Shown here: in pieces, positions 17,824 through 26,753 of the stretch
How the letters are laid out: the number at the start of each line of letters is the position of its first letter
Position numbering within the stretch: position 1 is the first letter of the stretch
From: Xiashengella succiniciproducens
GTDB taxonomy: Bacteria; Bacteroidota; Bacteroidia; Bacteroidales; Marinilabiliaceae
Direction: 5' to 3'
DNA: 64,000 nt
Assembly (NCBI RefSeq): GCF_023674465.1
Contig: NZ_CP098400.1
Location: forward strand, 2,694,801 to 2,758,800
Translations under genes and position numbers: made by a program
Notes under the pieces: model-generated
What the model was told of the DNA's origin: nothing
The model's database searches: none
The model's input: only the letters and a program-made list of their open reading frames with translations

Positions 17824-19224
17824 ATGATGAAGCCCCAAAAAGTCAGTCTCAAAGAAAAAATCGGATACGGATTCGGCGACGCCGCCTCCTCCATGTTCTG
17901 GAAAATCTTCACCTTTTACCTCGCCATTTTTTACACCGACGTATTTGGCATACCCGCCGCAGCCACCGGCACCATGTTTTTGGTCACCCGCATTTGGGAC
18001 ACCGCCAACGACCCCCTTATGGGCATCATTGCCGACCGCACCAACACCCGCTGGGGCAAATTTCGCCCCTACCTGCTGTGGATAGCCGGACCCTTCGCCC
18101 TCTTAGGCGTACTCCTCTTCACCACCCCCCAGCTCGACCTGCAGGGCAAAATCGTTTACGCCTACATCACCTACACCCTTATGATGATGGCCTACACCGC
18201 CATTAACGTACCCTACGCCAGTCTGCTCGGTGTAATGACCGCCGACGGCAACGAGCGCACCAGCTTCGCCTCCTACCGCATGGTCTTCGCCTTTGGCGGC
18301 AGTCTGCTGGTCGTAGCACTGTTTCAGCCCATGGTCGATTTCTTTGCCGGCTCCGTAGCCCTGCCCACCGCCTACCAGCTCACCATGGTCGTCATCGGCA
18401 GTATCGCCGTAGGCTTTTTCCTGCTCACCTTTTCGTGGACCCGCGAGCGCATCACCCCACCCAAAGAGCAGAAAAACAACCTGAAAGAAGACCTCCGCAA
18501 CCTGGCCAAAAACGGCCCCTGGTTCATCCTTCTGGGCGCCGGCGTAGCCACCCTCATCTTCAACTCCGTGCGCGACGGCGTAGCCATGTACTACTTTAAG
18601 TACTACATAGCCGACGACCACGTACGCGAATCGGCCATCCACTTCTCCAAAATGACCATCGCCTACAGCACCTTCTACCTGTTTTTAGGTCAGGCCACCA
18701 ACATGATTGGCGTCATCATGGCCAAGCCCGTATCGGCCCTCCTCGGCAAGCGCCGCACCTTTATGTTCGCCATGTTTGCCGCCGCCGCCCTCAGCGTAGT
18801 ATTCCAGCTCACCAGCAAAGGCGACCTCCTGCTCATTTACAGCCTGCAAGCCCTCATCAGCTTCTGCGCCGGCATCATCTTCCCCCTGCTGTGGTCGATG
18901 TACGCCGATGCCGCCGACTACTCCCAATGGACAACCGGACGCCGCGCCACCGGCCTCGTATTCTCCGCCAGCAGCATGACCCAAAAACTCGGCTGGACCC
19001 TCGGCGGCTCCCTCACTCTCTGGCTCCTGGCCATCTACGGCTTCGAAGCCAACGCCGCCCAAAGTCCCGAAACCCTTAAAGGCATCAAATACATGATGGG
19101 CCTTGTACCCGCCGCCGCTGCATTAATTTCAGGCTTATTCATGATTTTTTACAAGCTGAGCGACCAGAAAATGACCCAAATCATCGCCGACCTCGAAAGC
19201 CAACGCGCCGCCGAAAACAGCTGA
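17824..19224 (+). CDS. GPH-family (MelB-like) oligosaccharide:cation symporter
   Basis: A 466-residue membrane protein with about 12 transmembrane segments of the major facilitator type. The N-terminus (KEKIGYGFGDAASSMFW) and the loop DPLMGIIADRTNTRWGKFRP are hallmarks of the glycoside-pentoside-hexuronide symporters, including the cation-site Asp region. It starts two bases after the epimerase stop and closes the operon. The likely substrate is mannobiose or mannosyl-oligosaccharide crossing the inner membrane; the assignment of substrate is from context. Confidence 0.9.
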   Translation: MMKPQKVSLKEKIGYGFGDAASSMFWKIFTFYLAIFYTDVFGIPAAATGTMFLVTRIWDTANDPLMGIIADRTNTRWGKFRPYLLWIAGPFALLGVLLFTTPQLDLQGKIVYAYITYTLMMMAYTAINVPYASLLGVMTADGNERTSFASYRMVFAFGGSLLVVALFQPMVDFFAGSVALPTAYQLTMVVIGSIAVGFFLLTFSWTRERITPPKEQKNNLKEDLRNLAKNGPWFILLGAGVATLIFNSVRDGVAMYYFKYYIADDHVRESAIHFSKMTIAYSTFYLFLGQATNMIGVIMAKPVSALLGKRRTFMFAMFAAAALSVVFQLTSKGDLLLIYSLQALISFCAGIIFPLLWSMYADAADYSQWTTGRRATGLVFSASSMTQKLGWTLGGSLTLWLLAIYGFEANAAQSPETLKGIKYMMGLVPAAAALISGLFMIFYKLSDQKMTQIIADLESQRAAENS

Positions 19225-19324
19225 ACCCCACCAAAAGCCCTGGAGCCGGGACACTTGCAAGTCCCGGCTCACGTGGCCTCCCCACAAAAAACTACCCCCA
19301 CTACAAAAAATAAGGTATTAAACC

Positions 19325-19356
19325 TTTTGTTCATTGTTAATTTTTGTCTAGTTTTG
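19325..19356 (+). promoter_or_regulatory. Orphan promoter of Bacteroidota type
   Basis: TTTTG at 19325-19329 and TAGTTTTG at 19349-19356, spaced by 19 bases, match TTTG-19-TAnnTTTG exactly. No coding region follows; a hairpin and a terminator do. Confidence 0.6.
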
Positions 19357-19360
19357 TGCC

Positions 19361-19461
19361 CGAATCGGAACAAGCCATTCCGATTTATAAAAATCACCTT
19401 TCCTTAAAAATCAGCGAAATCTAAAATCTAAAAAAAGGCCTCCTCACGGGGGCCTTTTTTT
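19361..19461 (+). ncRNA. Candidate small non-coding RNA
   Basis: Transcription from the promoter above would begin near 19362. The first bases form the hairpin AATCGGAA (19363-19370) with TTCCGATT (19378-19385). About 45 unpaired AT-rich bases follow, then a terminator (GGCC stem with a run of seven T) ending near 19461. That gives an RNA of about 100 nucleotides without an open frame. No known RNA family was recognised; the call rests on promoter, hairpin and terminator in the right order. Confidence 0.35.
19430..19461 (+). terminator. Intrinsic terminator, possibly bidirectional
   Basis: AAAAAAAGGCC and GGCCTTTTTTT form an 11-base stem around TCCTCACGGG, with A and T runs on both sides. 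Confidence 0.75.
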
Positions 19462-20167
19462 GTGGGGTGCGGTTTGATGGACGGAAATGGTTAATCGTCA
19501 AACTATTAAGGTGGTATAACAAAATAATTTTTAACTTAGTGGGGTGTTGATATGAAAAACGGCATTCGGAGATACAAAACAAAGGAATTGCTTTTCATGC
19601 TTTAACCACTCCAGCCAGACTCTAAAGTGTAACAAACTGAACAGAGTAATTTTCATCTAAATGATATCAAGTAAAGAAGCAAATACGGTTTATTTTTCTG
19701 AAAACAACGCCTTAAAGGCTGACTAATAACCAGCGGTTTAGGCTTAACTTAATGTACACGCTCCGCTCCACGCAACTTTTGCAACGGCGAACAGGTGAAG
19801 TCAGAGCTAAGTATGGGAATGAATTGAAACAATAAAGAAATGGACATAAGCGGAATCGTCTCTTTCTGAATTTTTTGGACAATGGGTTTATGGTATTGTT
19901 ATGCCTCATGCCCCCTATACCAAAGACATTGATTACTAAAGATTACGGTAAAATGGTATAGTGTTGAATTAGTGCTTTTTATGAAATTGAATTTTTACCG
20001 TTAGTCAGAACTTTACACACAACGTAACAAATGAAAAAACACGACACGATTAAAGAAAAGAGAGGATCACCAGTAAAAACCTGTGGAATTAAACTCTGTA
20101 TCAAGCATTATTGTATTGTCTTTTCAACCTTGGCGTTGTAGCTTTAGTACCAACGAACAAGACCACT

Positions 20168-20521
20168 ATGAATGCTTACATTGAATTAGCCAAGCTGATG
20201 CTCCCAGAGGAGATCAGCAAATCGTTCAGTTTAGTGAAAGTCGAAGAGGAAAAGGTTGAGCAGGACAAACGTCTTCACCTCTATCTGGAAGAACTAAACA
20301 TCCCTCCGGACCATGTTGATGTGCTTAAGCCAAATGGTTTTTATCCTGAATCCTTAATGGGAGATTTTCCTATACGAGACAGGCAGGCAGTGCTTCACTT
20401 ACGCCGACGGCGATGGCTTGATGCTCGAGGCCAGAGCGTTTCACGAGATTGGAGCCTGATATGTAAGGGCACCCGCTACTCCAATGAGTTTGCGGCTTTT
20501 TTAAAAGAATTTGTTGGATAA
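20168..20521 (+). CDS. ISAon1 family transposase N-region protein
   Basis: A 117-residue frame from the ATG at 20168 (MNAYIELAKLMLPEEI) to TAA at 20519-20521. It has the ISAon1 N-region character: an alpha-helical start, PPDHVDVLKPNGFYPES, then a basic section LRRRRWLDARGQSVSRDW suited to DNA binding. It ends at an A/T-rich slippery tract (TTTTTTAAAAG at 20497-20507) and overlaps the catalytic frame by 11 bases. Confidence 0.82.
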   Translation: MNAYIELAKLMLPEEISKSFSLVKVEEEKVEQDKRLHLYLEELNIPPDHVDVLKPNGFYPESLMGDFPIRDRQAVLHLRRRRWLDARGQSVSRDWSLICKGTRYSNEFAAFLKEFVG

Positions 20522-21569
20522 ACACCCCATAACAGGGCGATCTCTTGAGCGTTATTATCCTATACAGGGCGACCAATTTGAGCGGGCCTACAAAGAGCAT
20601 TTAAGTGGTTTTTCTGAGTGGTCTGATGCTGAACATGCGCAATCATGGCTTCTATTTCCTGAGAATATGGGAGCCTCTCTCAGTATCGATGAAACATCAC
20701 TTTCCAGAGGAGAGCTCTACACGATAATATCAAACAAGAGTGCTCGCGGGCGCAAAGGCACCATCGTTGCTATTGTTAAAGGAACGAAGATAAACGATGT
20801 TGTTAAAGTAGTAAAGACACTCCCGTTTGAAACGCGCCTGCTGGTTAAAGAGGTCACAATGGACTTTTCTGACAGCATGCATGCCATTGTAGAAAAGTGC
20901 TTTCCGGATGCCATAATAACGCTGGATCGCTTTCATGTTCAGCAGTTATGTAATGAGGCTATGCAGGAGACCAGGCTGCAAATAAAGCGTGAGGCGCGCA
21001 AAATGGAAATTGAGAATCGAGAGCAGCACAAAATGAAGTTGCATCGGAGAATGGTCAGCAGAAAGAAAAATAAGGTTAGTAACCGTGGCAGGAAACCTAA
21101 TCGCAAGAATGAAGCCTATAAACCCGAATACCTTGAAAATGGAGACACCTTATGTGAATTGGTTACACGCAGCAGATACCTTCTTATGACCTCTGCCGAC
21201 AACTGGACCGAGACTCAAAAGCTAAGAGCTGAGCTTCTATTTAAGTACTTTCCAAAACTGAGAACCGCCTATAGCCTGACACACTCCTTACGCATGATCT
21301 TTTCCAACAAGATGGCAACAAAGGAGTCGGCGGCAGAGGCACTAAAGAAGTGGTATAACAAAGTGACTGATTTTGAAAATGACGCATTCAATACGGTTTC
21401 AGCAACAATCTATCAAAGAGAAAAGGAGATCTTGAACTACTTTGTTAACCGGTCAACCAATGCATCAGCAGAATCCCTTAATGCGAAAATCAAACACTTT
21501 AGGACCCAACTTAGAGGAGTCATTGATGTTAACTTCTTTCTCTACAGGTTAACTCTAATTTATGCATGA
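20511..21569 (+). CDS. ISAon1 family transposase, catalytic part (DDE)
   Basis: A 352-residue frame with the DDE-type transposase fold: the first Asp in ASLSIDETSLSRGELY, a second in VTMDFSDSMHAIVEKCFPDA followed by DRFHVQQL, and a C-terminal STNASAESLNAKIKHFRTQL carrying the catalytic Glu. The only local start is TTG at 20511, so it is probably made as a fusion with the N-region protein by frameshifting. Relative to the upstream frame the shift is +1 (or -2), and it must occur after the TAA at 20502-20504 of this frame. The gene is complete and could be active. Confidence 0.85.
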   Translation: MLDKHPITGRSLERYYPIQGDQFERAYKEHLSGFSEWSDAEHAQSWLLFPENMGASLSIDETSLSRGELYTIISNKSARGRKGTIVAIVKGTKINDVVKVVKTLPFETRLLVKEVTMDFSDSMHAIVEKCFPDAIITLDRFHVQQLCNEAMQETRLQIKREARKMEIENREQHKMKLHRRMVSRKKNKVSNRGRKPNRKNEAYKPEYLENGDTLCELVTRSRYLLMTSADNWTETQKLRAELLFKYFPKLRTAYSLTHSLRMIFSNKMATKESAAEALKKWYNKVTDFENDAFNTVSATIYQREKEILNYFVNRSTNASAESLNAKIKHFRTQLRGVIDVNFFLYRLTLIYA

Positions 21570-21688
21570 GCTAAACACATGTTTTTGCGGGTGATCCGCT
21601 AAATATGGTCAAATCATACTACCGGACCTAATAAAACCAGTAACCCGATATAAAAACTAAGGTACGTTTATTTAGCACACAAAACAAA

Positions 21689-21715
21689 GAAGCCCTCTGA
21701 CAATCAGAGAGCTTC
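21689..21715 (-). terminator. Intrinsic terminator after tRNA-Leu
   Basis: Read on the minus strand, GAAGCTCTCTGA and TCAGAGGGCTTC form a 12-base stem with loop TTG (one G-T pair), followed by TTTGTTTTG. Confidence 0.75.
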
Positions 21716-21722
21716 TAAAAGG

Positions 21723-21807
21723 TACCCGGGATCGGAATCGAACCGATACGGCCGCAATGGCCACAGGATTTTAAGTCCTGCGTGTCTACCTATTCCACCA
21801 CCCGGGC
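21723..21807 (-). tRNA. tRNA-Leu (anticodon UAA)
   Basis: The 85-base minus-strand sequence folds as a class II tRNA. The acceptor GCCCGGG pairs with CCCGGGT, the anticodon stem is CAGGA/TCCTG with loop CTTAAAA (anticodon TAA), the long variable arm is GTGGCCATTGCGGCC, and the T arm has GGTTCGATTCC. The discriminator is A and CCA is not fully encoded. Its 3' end faces the ISAon1 element, 126 bases away. Confidence 0.97.
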
Positions 21808-21826
21808 AGACCATTTCTTATATATC

Positions 21827-21860
21827 AAAAAACGAGATTCTCTTTCTGAGGATCTCGTTT
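21827..21860 (-). terminator. Intrinsic terminator between tRNA-Gly and tRNA-Leu
   Basis: On the minus strand AAACGAGAT and ATCTCGTTT form a 9-base stem followed by TTT, directly after tRNA-Gly. Confidence 0.65.
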
Positions 21861-21862
21861 AC

Positions 21863-21938
21863 TGGAGCGGAAAACGAGACTCGAACTCGCGACCCCAACC
21901 TTGGCAAGGTTGTGCTCTACCAACTGAGCTATTTCCGC
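21863..21938 (-). tRNA. tRNA-Gly (anticodon GCC)
   Basis: The minus-strand cloverleaf has acceptor GCGGAAA/TTTCCGC, anticodon stem CAACC/GGTTG with loop TTGCCAA (anticodon GCC), T arm GAGTTCGAGTC, discriminator T and an encoded CCA (21863-21865). Confidence 0.97.
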
Positions 21939-22121
21939 ATTTCAAAACTTTATTCTCGTTTCAGCCCTGCTGGCTGCATTGCTGTTTCGAATACGGGTGC
22001 AAATATATATCGTTTTTTTAAATCTCCAAATACTGAACTCAAAAAAATTTTCATTCCAACCCTTAAAAAACAGGCCCTGCAGATGTAGATCCACACAAAA
22101 AATTCAGACAGAGAGCAATAG

Positions 22122-24737
22122 CTAGAGTCCCGCAATCTTCTTTATTTCATGTAATCTGTTTAAGGCTTCCATTGGAGTCAGATTGTTTATATCCAATCCT
22201 GCTATAGCATCCCTGATTTGCCTCAAGACAGGATCATCCAACTGGAAAAAACTAAGCTGATAACCTTCCCTATGCTGAGCAATTTCGCCTACAGGTTTTG
22301 AAAGTCTGCCCTTCCTGTTGGAGCCCTCAAGTTCCAACAGAATCTCATCTGCGCGCTTGACTACGCTTTTGGGCATACCAGCCATACGAGCCACATGAAT
22401 ACCAAAACTGTGATTACTGCCTCCTTCAACAAGCTTGCGCATAAAGATCACCTTATTGTCAACTTCTCTTACTGAGACATTGAAATTCTTGCAACGCTTG
22501 AAACTCTTAGCCATCTCATTAAGCTCATGATAGTGGGTGGCAAACAAAGTCTTTGCCCTTGCATTTGGATTTTCATGAATATACTCCACTATGCTCCATG
22601 CAATTGAAATACCGTCGTAGGTGCTGGTTCCTCGTCCAAGTTCATCAAACAGCACCAGACTGCGGTCTGACAGGTTGTTCAAAATACTTGCAGCTTCATT
22701 CATCTCAACCATAAAAGTTGACTCACCCTGAGATATATTATCTGAAGCTCCTACCCTTGTGAATATCTTATCTACTATCCCAATTCTGGCACTGTCGGCA
22801 GGGACAAAACTGCCAATCTGTGCCAACAGCACTATAAGTGCTGTCTGCCGCAGCAGGGCACTCTTACCTGCCATATTGGGACCGGTTATAATTATAATCT
22901 GTTGCTTGTCATTATTTAAATACAGATCATTGGGGATGTATGACTCTCCAACTGGCATCCTTGTCTCTATCACCGGATGGCGGCCGGCCTTTATATCTAG
23001 CACATCACTGTCATCAACAACAGGTCTTACGTAACGATTCTCTTCTGCAAGGACAGCATAACCAAGCAGACAGTCTAGCTGAGCCAGAAGCATTGAGTTA
23101 CGTTGAATAACCGGTATATACTGTGAAACCTCAAGTAGCAACTGGTTGTAGAGTTCCCCTTCTATTGATAGTATTTTTTCCTCTGCACCAAGAATCTTAC
23201 TCTCGTAAACTTTTAGTTCTTCAGTTATATAACGCTCGGCATTTACAAGAGTCTGCTTCCTTATCCAGTCAGATGGAACCTTGTCCTTGTGTGTATTCCT
23301 TACCTCTATAAAATACCCAAATACATTGTTGAAACCAACCTTTAGCGAAGGGATGCATGTGCGTTCGCTCTCCCTCTTCTGAAGGTTCTCCAAATAATCT
23401 TTGCCTGAAAAAAGGATGTCGCGCAACTCGTCTAGCTCTGCTGATACTCCCGGACGAACGACCCCTCCTTTGGAAAGCATCACCGGGGGATCCGGCTCTA
23501 TCTCCCTTTCAATCTTCTCACGAATGCTGCGGCATTCGTCAAGTTGCTCACCCATTCGTCTCAACACTTCATTATCTGCAGACATTGTCAGTTCCCTGAT
23601 AGGCCCAATATTATACAGAGCATGACGCAACTGCATCATCTCACGTGGGGATATCCTGCCTGTTGCAATCTTTGACACTAGGCGTTCCAGATCTCCTACC
23701 GGATACAGAAGCCTGCGAAGTTCATCCTTAAGTTCAGGAGACCTGAAGAAATGCTCCACTACCGCATGCCTGTCAGTTACTGCCTGCACATCTTTGAGCG
23801 GCAATGCCACCCAGCGCTTCAGCATCCTGCTACCCATCGGGGTTATGGTGCGGTCAATTACATCGATTAGTGAGTAACCTCCCTCGCTAACTGAGCGGAA
23901 CAGTTCAAGATTACGAACAGTAAACTTATCAAGCCAAACGTACTTGTCTTCCTCAATCCTGGATAGTCTGTTGATGTGCGATATCTGATGGTGCTGAGTC
24001 AGTTCGAGGTACTGCAGAATGGCTCCCGAAGCCGTTATTCCCAGTTTCATATCTTCGACACCAAATCCTTTGAGCGAACTTGTCTCGAAGTGCTTCAACA
24101 GCTTATCCCTAGACGAATCAAAAGCAAAGGCCCAGTCATCCAGAGGGTAACTATAATAACGGGTACCAAACTTTTCCTGGAAGTCACGCTTCTTACCCTT
24201 TTCAAACAGCACCTCTTTGGGTTTGAATCCAGCAAGCAGCTTATCGATATAATCGAATGCTCCTTCAGCAGTCAAAAACTCTCCGGTAGAAATATCAAGC
24301 AGGGCAAGACCGCAGGCTTTTGTGTCTAAATGCACTGCAGCCAGGAAGTTGTTTTCAGCCCGGTCAAGTATATTATCATTAATTGAAATGCCAGGGGTCA
24401 CCAGTTCGGTAACTCCACGCTTTACTATGGTCTTGGTCAACTTGGGATCCTCAAGCTGATCGCAAACAGCAACTCTCTCTCCTGCCCGTACCAGCTTGGG
24501 AAGATAGGTATCAAGTGCATGGTGGGGGAATCCGGCCAGTTCTACCGAACTGGCAGCTCCATTAGCACGCCTGGTTAATGTTATTCCAAGGATTCCTGAT
24601 ACCTTAATAGCATCTTCAGCAAAAGTCTCATAGAAGTCTCCAACCCTGAAAAGCAGTATAGCATCTGGATATTTCTTCTTTATTCCCAGATACTGCTTCA
24701 TAAGAGGGGTTTCAACTATATCGCTTCTTGATGCCAT
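22122..24737 (-). CDS. mutS: DNA mismatch repair protein MutS
   Basis: An 871-residue MutS from the ATG at 24735-24737 ([16 protein letters not shown]); an upstream ATG at 24761 would add eight residues and is less typical. The mismatch-recognition motif Phe-x-Glu is in GDFYETF near residue 37. The ATPase carries Walker [14 protein letters not shown], Walker [17 protein letters not shown] and the ATHYHEL switch. MutS recognises mispaired bases and recruits MutL. Length and C-terminal dimerisation region look complete. It follows the two tRNA genes on the same strand but with its own spacing. Confidence 0.97.
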   Translation of the reverse strand: MASRSDIVETPLMKQYLGIKKKYPDAILLFRVGDFYETFAEDAIKVSGILGITLTRRANGAASSVELAGFPHHALDTYLPKLVRAGERVAVCDQLEDPKLTKTIVKRGVTELVTPGISINDNILDRAENNFLAAVHLDTKACGLALLDISTGEFLTAEGAFDYIDKLLAGFKPKEVLFEKGKKRDFQEKFGTRYYSYPLDDWAFAFDSSRDKLLKHFETSSLKGFGVEDMKLGITASGAILQYLELTQHHQISHINRLSRIEEDKYVWLDKFTVRNLELFRSVSEGGYSLIDVIDRTITPMGSRMLKRWVALPLKDVQAVTDRHAVVEHFFRSPELKDELRRLLYPVGDLERLVSKIATGRISPREMMQLRHALYNIGPIRELTMSADNEVLRRMGEQLDECRSIREKIEREIEPDPPVMLSKGGVVRPGVSAELDELRDILFSGKDYLENLQKRESERTCIPSLKVGFNNVFGYFIEVRNTHKDKVPSDWIRKQTLVNAERYITEELKVYESKILGAEEKILSIEGELYNQLLLEVSQYIPVIQRNSMLLAQLDCLLGYAVLAEENRYVRPVVDDSDVLDIKAGRHPVIETRMPVGESYIPNDLYLNNDKQQIIIITGPNMAGKSALLRQTALIVLLAQIGSFVPADSARIGIVDKIFTRVGASDNISQGESTFMVEMNEAASILNNLSDRSLVLFDELGRGTSTYDGISIAWSIVEYIHENPNARAKTLFATHYHELNEMAKSFKRCKNFNVSVREVDNKVIFMRKLVEGGSNHSFGIHVARMAGMPKSVVKRADEILLELEGSNRKGRLSKPVGEIAQHREGYQLSFFQLDDPVLRQIRDAIAGLDINNLTPMEALNRLHEIKKIAGL

Positions 24738-24894
24738 ATAATTTCGTTCGTTTGGTTTCAAAGATAATTTAGATGAGCTCTAAATATAACAAGAATTTCC
24801 CGAGTTTCGCCTTTCATAAACCCAGCGCTGCGCCATGTATTGCACGATCCCTCTGATTTCCCTTACATTAATGGCAGAATTTATCAGTAAATAA

Positions 24895-24925
24895 TTTGAA
24901 AAATAATATCGGCTTTGTAATTTAG
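24895..24925 (+). promoter_or_regulatory. Candidate promoter of the small membrane protein gene
   Basis: TTTG at 24895-24898 and TAATTTAG at 24918-24925 are spaced by 19 bases and match the Bacteroidota consensus with one mismatch. The ATG lies 26 bases downstream. Confidence 0.45.
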
Positions 24926-24950
24926 TGCCAAACTAAAAATACAATTCATC

Positions 24951-25121
24951 ATGAAAGAATTTGTCAAATACCTGGGGGTTTTTGTAGTATTGATCGGTGT
25001 TGTTTTGCTGGCTGTATATACCTTCCAAAGACAGACTGAAAACACCCTCTTACTTGCATCAATTATCGCAGTTATTTCGGGAGTCCTGGCTCACATCGTC
25101 CTTAACAAGGTTATAGACTAG
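24951..25121 (+). CDS. Small two-helix membrane protein, function unknown
   Basis: A 56-residue protein from ATG 24951 to TAG 25119-25121. It has two hydrophobic segments: KYLGVFVVLIGVVLLAVYTF near the N-terminus and LLLASIIAVISGVLAHIVLN near the C-terminus, joined by the polar turn QRQTENT. A promoter-like sequence precedes it and a terminator follows, so it is probably a monocistronic gene. I do not recognise a functional family. Small proteins of this layout occur in Bacteroidota, but nothing in the sequence shows its role. Confidence 0.7.
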   Translation: MKEFVKYLGVFVVLIGVVLLAVYTFQRQTENTLLLASIIAVISGVLAHIVLNKVID

Positions 25122-25150
25122 GTCTCACCCCAATATTTCTATAGGCATAC

Positions 25151-25181
25151 AAGGGTGTCCCAGTCTCAGGATACCCTTTTT
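25151..25181 (+). terminator. Intrinsic terminator after the small membrane protein gene
   Basis: AAGGGTGTCC and GGATACCCTT form a 10-base stem (one G-T-type mismatch position) followed by TTT. Confidence 0.65.
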
Positions 25182-25193
25182 GCTTATCTTACC

Positions 25194-25973
25194 CTAAAGC
25201 TCCAGATCTGCCTCACTTTCAAAGACCCCGGTACCAAATAGCGCATAATCATAATATACAGGGTCATCGGGACGCAGCAGCCTGAGTTGCTGCGTAAGTT
25301 CCTCAACAGCCTTCCAGTCGTCCTGTTTTCTTTCTAATAATCCGAGCTGACGACCAATCCTGCCTACATGTACATCCAGAGGTATCATAAGGTCAGCAGT
25401 CCTAATTCCCTTCCATAACCCAAAATCAACAATGCCGTCATTCCTCACCATCCACCTCAGGTACATATTAAGCCTTTTTGCGGATGATCCCTTTGTCACA
25501 TTTGCAAAATGCTTTCCTGTCCTCTCAAGCGGCTCGTATTGCATAAATATCTGCCTGAATCTGTCAAGCGCAGCATAAACCGATCCACCATCCCGGTAAC
25601 CATCTGTAATTACCTTCTCCAAGCCTCCATTGTTGAGGTAAATCTCTCGTAATGCACTGACGAAATACTGACAGTCTGCCCCATTGAATGTTCTGTACAC
25701 AAAGCCTGACAAACGGCTAAACTCCCTATCATCCGCATTCAACACAAAATCATGTGGAGACATATGCATCCATTCCATAAGTATCCTGGCCTTCTGAAGA
25801 ATCATCGACCTCCTGCCCCAGGCAATCGTTGAAACAAGAAAACCACTGATTTCTATATCTTCCTTTTTTGTGAAAAGATGGGGAATTGAAATGGGGTCTT
25901 TTTCAATAAACCACCTGCCATTATACTGCTCAGCCTTCCTTTCAAGGAAGTCCCTTACTCTATCGCTGATCAA
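25194..25973 (-). CDS. TIGR02757 family protein (conserved, function unknown)
   Basis: A 259-residue cytoplasmic protein matching the conserved TIGR02757 family. Recognisable segments are DPISIPHLFTKKEDIEISGF, STIAWGRRSMILQKA and RLNMYLRWMVR, plus the C-terminal PLDVHVGRIGRQLGLL, which resembles the helix-hairpin-helix region of DNA glycosylases. No experimentally established activity is known to me; a role in DNA metabolism is only a guess from that similarity. It lies 12 bases downstream of the ABC ATPase gene and is probably cotranscribed. Confidence 0.85.
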   Translation of the reverse strand: MISDRVRDFLERKAEQYNGRWFIEKDPISIPHLFTKKEDIEISGFLVSTIAWGRRSMILQKARILMEWMHMSPHDFVLNADDREFSRLSGFVYRTFNGADCQYFVSALREIYLNNGGLEKVITDGYRDGGSVYAALDRFRQIFMQYEPLERTGKHFANVTKGSSAKRLNMYLRWMVRNDGIVDFGLWKGIRTADLMIPLDVHVGRIGRQLGLLERKQDDWKAVEELTQQLRLLRPDDPVYYDYALFGTGVFESEADLEL

Positions 25974-25985
25974 GGCAATAAATAT

Positions 25986-26642
25986 TTACGAAATTATACT
26001 CCCATCTCGCATCATAATGGTCCTGTCAGACCTGGATGCAAGATGCTGATCGTGGGTGACTATTACAAAAGTCTGGTGAAATCTGTCTCTCAATGAAATA
26101 AACAAAGACATAAGTTCTTCCTGATTCTTTGAATCAAGATTGCCAGATGGCTCATCAGCAAATATCACAAGTGGATTATTAATCAGAGCACGTGCGACAG
26201 CTACCCTTTGCTTTTCTCCCCCACTCAATTCGGAAGGCTTATGCTCAAGTCTGTCACTCAGGCTCAGAAAACCAAGCAATTCTTTAGCCTTCTTTATGGC
26301 ATCTACCTTGTTGACACCACCTATAAGCGCTGGAAGCATGCAGTTTTCCAAAGCAGTAAATTCAGGGAGCAACTGATGGAACTGAAAAACAAATCCAATG
26401 TTCTTATTTCTGAAACGAGCCAGGGCACTCTCCGACATTTTGTGAATCGGATTGCCTTTAATCAGGATTTCTCCGCTATCAGGTCTGTCCAGGGAACCAA
26501 GTATCTGCAAAAGCGTAGTCTTGCCAGCTCCTGATGCACCAAGGATGCTGACTATCTCTCCCTCGCCGATAGTAACATCTATATCCTTAAGCACCCTCAA
26601 ATCCCCAAAGGATTTATTTATCTTGACTCCTTCTACCATCAA
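25986..26642 (-). CDS. lolD: LolD-like ABC transporter ATP-binding protein
   Basis: A 218-residue nucleotide-binding subunit. All motifs are intact: Walker [13 protein letters not shown] (about 34-45), Q-loop [13 protein letters not shown], signature [15 protein letters not shown], Walker [14 protein letters not shown] and H-loop VTHD. The pattern fits the LolD/MacB/FtsE group, and LolD-like (lipoprotein release) is the best match in Bacteroidota. No permease gene is adjacent, so the partner must be elsewhere. Because the LolD/FtsE/MacB families overlap, the exact subfamily is moderately certain. Confidence 0.82.
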   Translation of the reverse strand: MMVEGVKINKSFGDLRVLKDIDVTIGEGEIVSILGASGAGKTTLLQILGSLDRPDSGEILIKGNPIHKMSESALARFRNKNIGFVFQFHQLLPEFTALENCMLPALIGGVNKVDAIKKAKELLGFLSLSDRLEHKPSELSGGEKQRVAVARALINNPLVIFADEPSGNLDSKNQEELMSLFISLRDRFHQTFVIVTHDQHLASRSDRTIMMRDGSIIS

Positions 26643-26753
26643 TCCTGTATTATGTAGTTTTCTGTCCGGATCCTTACAACCAATTTTCTCAGTGTTTGTG
26701 GCAACCCTTTAATACAGGGACTAACTCCCACCACAATTAAATAGCTGCAACCT

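Larger units (their letters stand above)
19225..20063. other. Gene-free stretch between the mannan operon and ISAon1
   Basis: This 839-base stretch begins with a 10-base perfect hairpin (19243-19252 with 19261-19270) lacking a T-tract, probably the mannan-operon mRNA end. Then comes a promoter-hairpin-terminator unit at 19325-19461. From about 19465 to 20063 the sequence is AT-rich; a 65-codon minus-strand frame (19712-19909) has no recognisable features and is not annotated. Confidence 0.6.
20064..21597 (+). mobile_element. ISAon1-type insertion sequence, apparently complete
   Basis: The terminal inverted repeats are GGATCACCAGTAAAAAC at 20064 and, on the other strand, GGATCACCCGCAAAAAC ending at 21597; they agree over about 23 bases with four mismatches. 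The element is about 1534 bases and holds two overlapping frames that encode the N-region and catalytic parts of an ISAon1 transposase. No clear target duplication is visible on either side. It lies exactly between the G+C-rich left part and the lower-G+C tRNA/mutS side of the window. Confidence 0.85.

Noticed and set aside
13033-18642. Long antisense open frames opposite the mannan operon (for example 15370-16428 and 13690-14394 on the minus strand)
   Set aside because: They arise from the G+C-rich codon bias of the plus-strand genes, which removes stops in the antisense frames. They show no family motifs or start context.
19712-19909. 65-codon minus-strand frame between the mannan operon and ISAon1
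   Set aside because: No recognisable motif, signal or neighbour relation; composition like the surrounding non-coding DNA.
20050-21610. Target duplication of the ISAon1 element
   Set aside because: The bases outside the two ends (AAAAGAGA and GCTAAATA) do not match, so no duplication is claimed.
21600-21810. tRNA-Leu as an integrative-element attachment site
   Set aside because: Its 3' end faces the foreign-looking block, but there is no integrase in the window and no second copy of the tRNA end was noticed on the left side.
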